Source of the DNA: Natronorubrum texcoconense
Lineage (GTDB): Archaea > Halobacteriota > Halobacteria > Halobacteriales > Natrialbaceae
Direction: 5' to 3'
Length of the DNA stretch: 64,000 bases
NCBI RefSeq assembly: GCF_900100335.1
Contig: NZ_FNFE01000005.1
Coordinates: 1 to 64,000, forward strand
Shown: piece by piece, positions 61,898 through 64,000 of the stretch
Layout of the letters: each line of letters begins with the position of its first letter
Numbering within the stretch: the first letter of the stretch is position 1
Notes under the pieces: model-generated
The model's database searches: none
Seen by the model: only the letters and a program-made list of their open reading frames with translations
What the model was told of the DNA's origin: nothing
Program-made: the position numbers and the translations under genes

Positions 61898-63262
61898 CTA
61901 GAACCCGTACAGTTCGTTCGGTCGTTCGTAGGCGAGTCGCTCGACGAGGTCACGGGCCACGTCCATCGGTATCTGTCCGCGATCGACTTGTTTTCCGACG
62001 ACGTTCGACAAGGAGCGTCTGAACATCTCGAAACGCGAGCCGTAGGAGAGGAGTTTTCGGGAGTCGCTGACCATCCCGGCGTGCTGGGAGAGCAGGTCGA
62101 CCGTGCCGACGTACTCGAGTTGGTGTTCCATACCGAACGGGCTGTCGTTGAACCACCAGGCGGGGCCGATGGTAACGTTGGGGAAGACGCGAGCCATCGT
62201 CGCGATCGTCGGATAGTGGGTCGGGTCGATCGTGTACAGGACCATCTCGGTCTCGCCGTCGAACCGGTTGACGAAGTGCTCGAGCGAGTCGGCGAGTTCG
62301 ACGTCCCCCGTAGAGATGTCGCCGCCGGCCGCGGGACCCAGCCGGTCGAACAGGTCGTCTCGATAGTTACGAACGGGACCGATGTGGAGTTGCGTCACCC
62401 ACCCCTTCTCGGCGTTCAACTCGCCCACGAACTCGAGGAGGAACGCCTGGAAATCCCCGATCTCGCGCTCGGAGAGCGAACCGCCCGCGAGTCCCGTGCG
62501 GAAGACGTCCCGCGCTCGCCGCTCGCTGACGGGACGGGAGGTGGGCTGTTCGATACCCAGGTCGCTGGCCCGGCAGCCGCGCTCGTCGAAGTAGTCGTGG
62601 GTCGCGGCGAGCGCCTCGCAGAAGCCGTCGAACTCGTCGGCGCTGATCCCGGTTGCGGACTCGAGTTCGTCGACGAACGCGATCCACTCGGGTCGGTCGA
62701 TTTTGACCGCGCGGTCCGCCCGCCACGTCGGCACGATATCGACGCCGGACACCTCCTCGGCGGCGCGCTCGTGGTACTCGAGGTCGTCCGTCGGGTCGTC
62801 GGTGCTGCCGACGATTTCGACGTTCATCGCCTCGAGGAGCTGCTGGGGCCGCATATCGTCGTCAGCGAGTTGGGTCCTCGTTTCCGTCCAGATCTCGTCG
62901 GCCGTGTCCGCCGAAATCGATTTCTCGATCCCGAACCGGCGCTGTAGATCGAGGTGGACCCACTCGTAGGTCGGGTTGCCGGCGAACCGCGGGAACACTT
63001 CCGCGAGCGCGTTCCACTTCTCGCGATTGGGCGCGTCGCCGGTGATCAGTTCCTCGTCGACGCCGCAGTTGCGCATCAGCGCCCAGACGTAGTGATCCGT
63101 GGCGGCCTCGACCTCCCAGATGTCGTTCCAGCCGTCGTTTTCGACGATCTCGGCGACGTCCACGTGGGTGTGGGCGTCGACGATCGGAAGGTCCGCGATT
63201 TCGTCGTACAGTTCTCGCGCGGCGTCCGTCTCGAGCAGATAGTCCTCACCGAGGAAACTCAT
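61898..63262 (-). CDS. uxaC: Glucuronate isomerase
   Basis: A 454-residue UxaC protein that converts D-glucuronate to D-fructuronate (and galacturonate to tagaturonate). The N-terminal metal site is PIVDAHTHVD, the substrate region is YEWVHLDLQRRFGIE, and VGSTDDPTDDLEYH is a clear family signature. RGQIPMDVARDLVERLAYERPNELYGF ends the protein. It is convergent with GH10 and divergent from the LLM-class gene. The downstream enzymes UxuB-like SDR and UxuA are encoded 18 and 31 kb away, so the pathway is scattered over the locus. Confidence 0.92.
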   Translation of the reverse strand: MSFLGEDYLLETDAARELYDEIADLPIVDAHTHVDVAEIVENDGWNDIWEVEAATDHYVWALMRNCGVDEELITGDAPNREKWNALAEVFPRFAGNPTYEWVHLDLQRRFGIEKSISADTADEIWTETRTQLADDDMRPQQLLEAMNVEIVGSTDDPTDDLEYHERAAEEVSGVDIVPTWRADRAVKIDRPEWIAFVDELESATGISADEFDGFCEALAATHDYFDERGCRASDLGIEQPTSRPVSERRARDVFRTGLAGGSLSEREIGDFQAFLLEFVGELNAEKGWVTQLHIGPVRNYRDDLFDRLGPAAGGDISTGDVELADSLEHFVNRFDGETEMVLYTIDPTHYPTIATMARVFPNVTIGPAWWFNDSPFGMEHQLEYVGTVDLLSQHAGMVSDSRKLLSYGSRFEMFRRSLSNVVGKQVDRGQIPMDVARDLVERLAYERPNELYGF

Positions 63263-63285
63263 TGTCTACCGTTTCCAGTGAATCG

Positions 63286-63293
63286 GATTAAAA
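63286..63293 (-). promoter_or_regulatory. TATA box of uxaC
   Basis: On the minus strand TTTTAATC lies 24-31 bases before the ATG at 63262. Confidence 0.5.
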
Positions 63294-63389
63294 CTACGGG
63301 TGCGATCCCCCCGACTCGATCGATTCGGTTTCGCGTGGGATGACCGGTCGATTGACGTCGCCCGACAAGCCGGGTTGAAAATGCCCACC

Positions 63390-63395
63390 TATTTA
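63390..63395 (+). promoter_or_regulatory. TATA box of the LLM-class gene
   Basis: TATTTA lies 26-31 bases before the ATG at 63421. Confidence 0.5.
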
Positions 63396-63420
63396 CTGCA
63401 GGTCTCCGAATGTCACGTCG

Positions 63421-64000
63421 ATGAATGGCTCCGATTCGAACGACCTGACCTTCGGCTGTCAGGTCGTCGCGTACGGCGACGTCAACGGAACGATCGAACA
63501 GGCGAAACGCGCCGAGGATGCGGGGTTCGACGTTCTCACGCTTCCCGACCACCTGTTTCACCCGACCGGGTCCGAGGAGTTCCTCGTCGAACCGCCGTGG
63601 GAGGCGTTTACCGTCCTCGGCGCGATCGCACAGCACACCGAGCGAGCGACCCTGATGCCGGGCGTCACCGACTCGGTGCGACGGCATCCGACGGAGCTCG
63701 CACACGCCGTCGCGACGCTCGATCGGATGACCAACGGACGTGCGGGCCTCGGGATCGGCGCGGGTGAGGCGTTCAACTTCGTACCGATCGGAGATATCGA
63801 CTGGGACGACCCGTTCACGCGGTTCGTCGAGGCGGTGAAGGTCGTCGACGGCCTCTGGACGTCCACGCCGGACGAGTGCTTCTCGTTCGACGGCGAGTTC
63901 TTCCAGCTCGAGGACGCACACATGGGCCTCAAGCCGGTCCAGAAGCCACGGCCGCCGCTGTGGGTCGGCGGCTACGGTCCCAGCATGCGCGGCTTTGCGG
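63421..64000 (+). CDS. LLM-class F420-type oxidoreductase, N-terminal part
   Basis: The first 193 codons of a luciferase-like monooxygenase-fold protein; the rest is beyond the right edge. It opens LTFGCQVVAYGDVNGTIEQAKRAEDAGFDVLTLPDH and carries LATLDRMTNGRAGLGIGAGEAFN and GLKPVQKPRPPLWVGGYGP, typical of F420-dependent members in archaea. Haloarchaea make F420, so that cofactor is more likely than FMN. It is divergent from uxaC. Its substrate is unknown; a sugar or alcohol dehydrogenase role is possible. Confidence 0.85.
   Translation, partial: MNGSDSNDLTFGCQVVAYGDVNGTIEQAKRAEDAGFDVLTLPDHLFHPTGSEEFLVEPPWEAFTVLGAIAQHTERATLMPGVTDSVRRHPTELAHAVATLDRMTNGRAGLGIGAGEAFNFVPIGDIDWDDPFTRFVEAVKVVDGLWTSTPDECFSFDGEFFQLEDAHMGLKPVQKPRPPLWVGGYGPSMRGFA

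Overview
The window reads as haloarchaeal DNA. It is GC-rich with strongly acidic predicted proteins. TATA boxes sit 24-37 bases before many start codons, which implies leaderless transcripts. Secreted proteins carry twin-arginine (Tat) signals, often with a lipobox (LAGC). Regulators are IclR-type, there is a coenzyme-F420-type oxidoreductase, and small conserved haloarchaeal proteins are present. A member of the Natrialbales (Haloterrigena/Natrinema-like) is my guess, not something the sequence proves. I saw no rRNA, tRNA, CRISPR array or intact insertion sequence.

Bases 1-25,200 hold a carboxylic-acid and CoA-ester catabolic region. It starts with an omega-aminotransferase, a methylmalonate/malonate-semialdehyde dehydrogenase and a second class-III aminotransferase. 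These are followed by short-chain dehydrogenases, an AMP-forming acyl-CoA ligase, two acyl-CoA dehydrogenases, a cyclase-family hydrolase, an enolase-superfamily sugar-acid dehydratase and a GlcD-type FAD oxidase. A divergent BKACE / 3-hydroxyacyl-CoA dehydrogenase pair, a family-III CoA-transferase, a TAXI-type TRAP importer, an IclR regulator and a CitE-type lyase complete it. A DUF7260-like membrane protein and a 510-base AT-rich gap close the module.

Bases 25,700-43,900 are mostly one minus-strand plant-polysaccharide locus. In transcription order it runs: sugar-binding lipoprotein, two ABC permeases, a DUF624 protein, an MsmK-type ATPase, GH2, GH127, GH4, a Gfo/Idh/MocA oxidoreductase, a possible small ORF, mannonate dehydratase, a sugar-phosphate isomerase-like protein, a second Gfo/Idh/MocA protein and a hydroxypyruvate-isomerase-like protein. 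Bases 43,900-52,700 add a UxuB-like short-chain dehydrogenase, a GH51 arabinofuranosidase, a second (ribose-type) sugar ABC importer with its own IclR regulator, a universal stress protein and a second GH4 enzyme.

Bases 52,800-64,000 hold an unusual fused DppB-DppC permease, a GH3 glycosidase, a Tat-secreted GH11 xylanase with a ricin-type lectin domain, a Tat-secreted GH10 xylanase, glucuronate isomerase and the start of an LLM-class oxidoreductase. Together the right-hand 38 kb can plausibly break glucuronoarabinoxylan outside the cell and import oligosaccharides. It can then trim arabinose, xylose and glucuronate inside the cell and carry glucuronate through fructuronate and mannonate to 2-keto-3-deoxygluconate.

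The most novel-looking signal is a family of 20-bp palindromes, TTACAG-N8-CTGTAA with a frequent GTAC centre. They sit only in long intergenic spaces near IclR, GH3, GH11 and sugar-isomerase genes and look like operators of one regulon.
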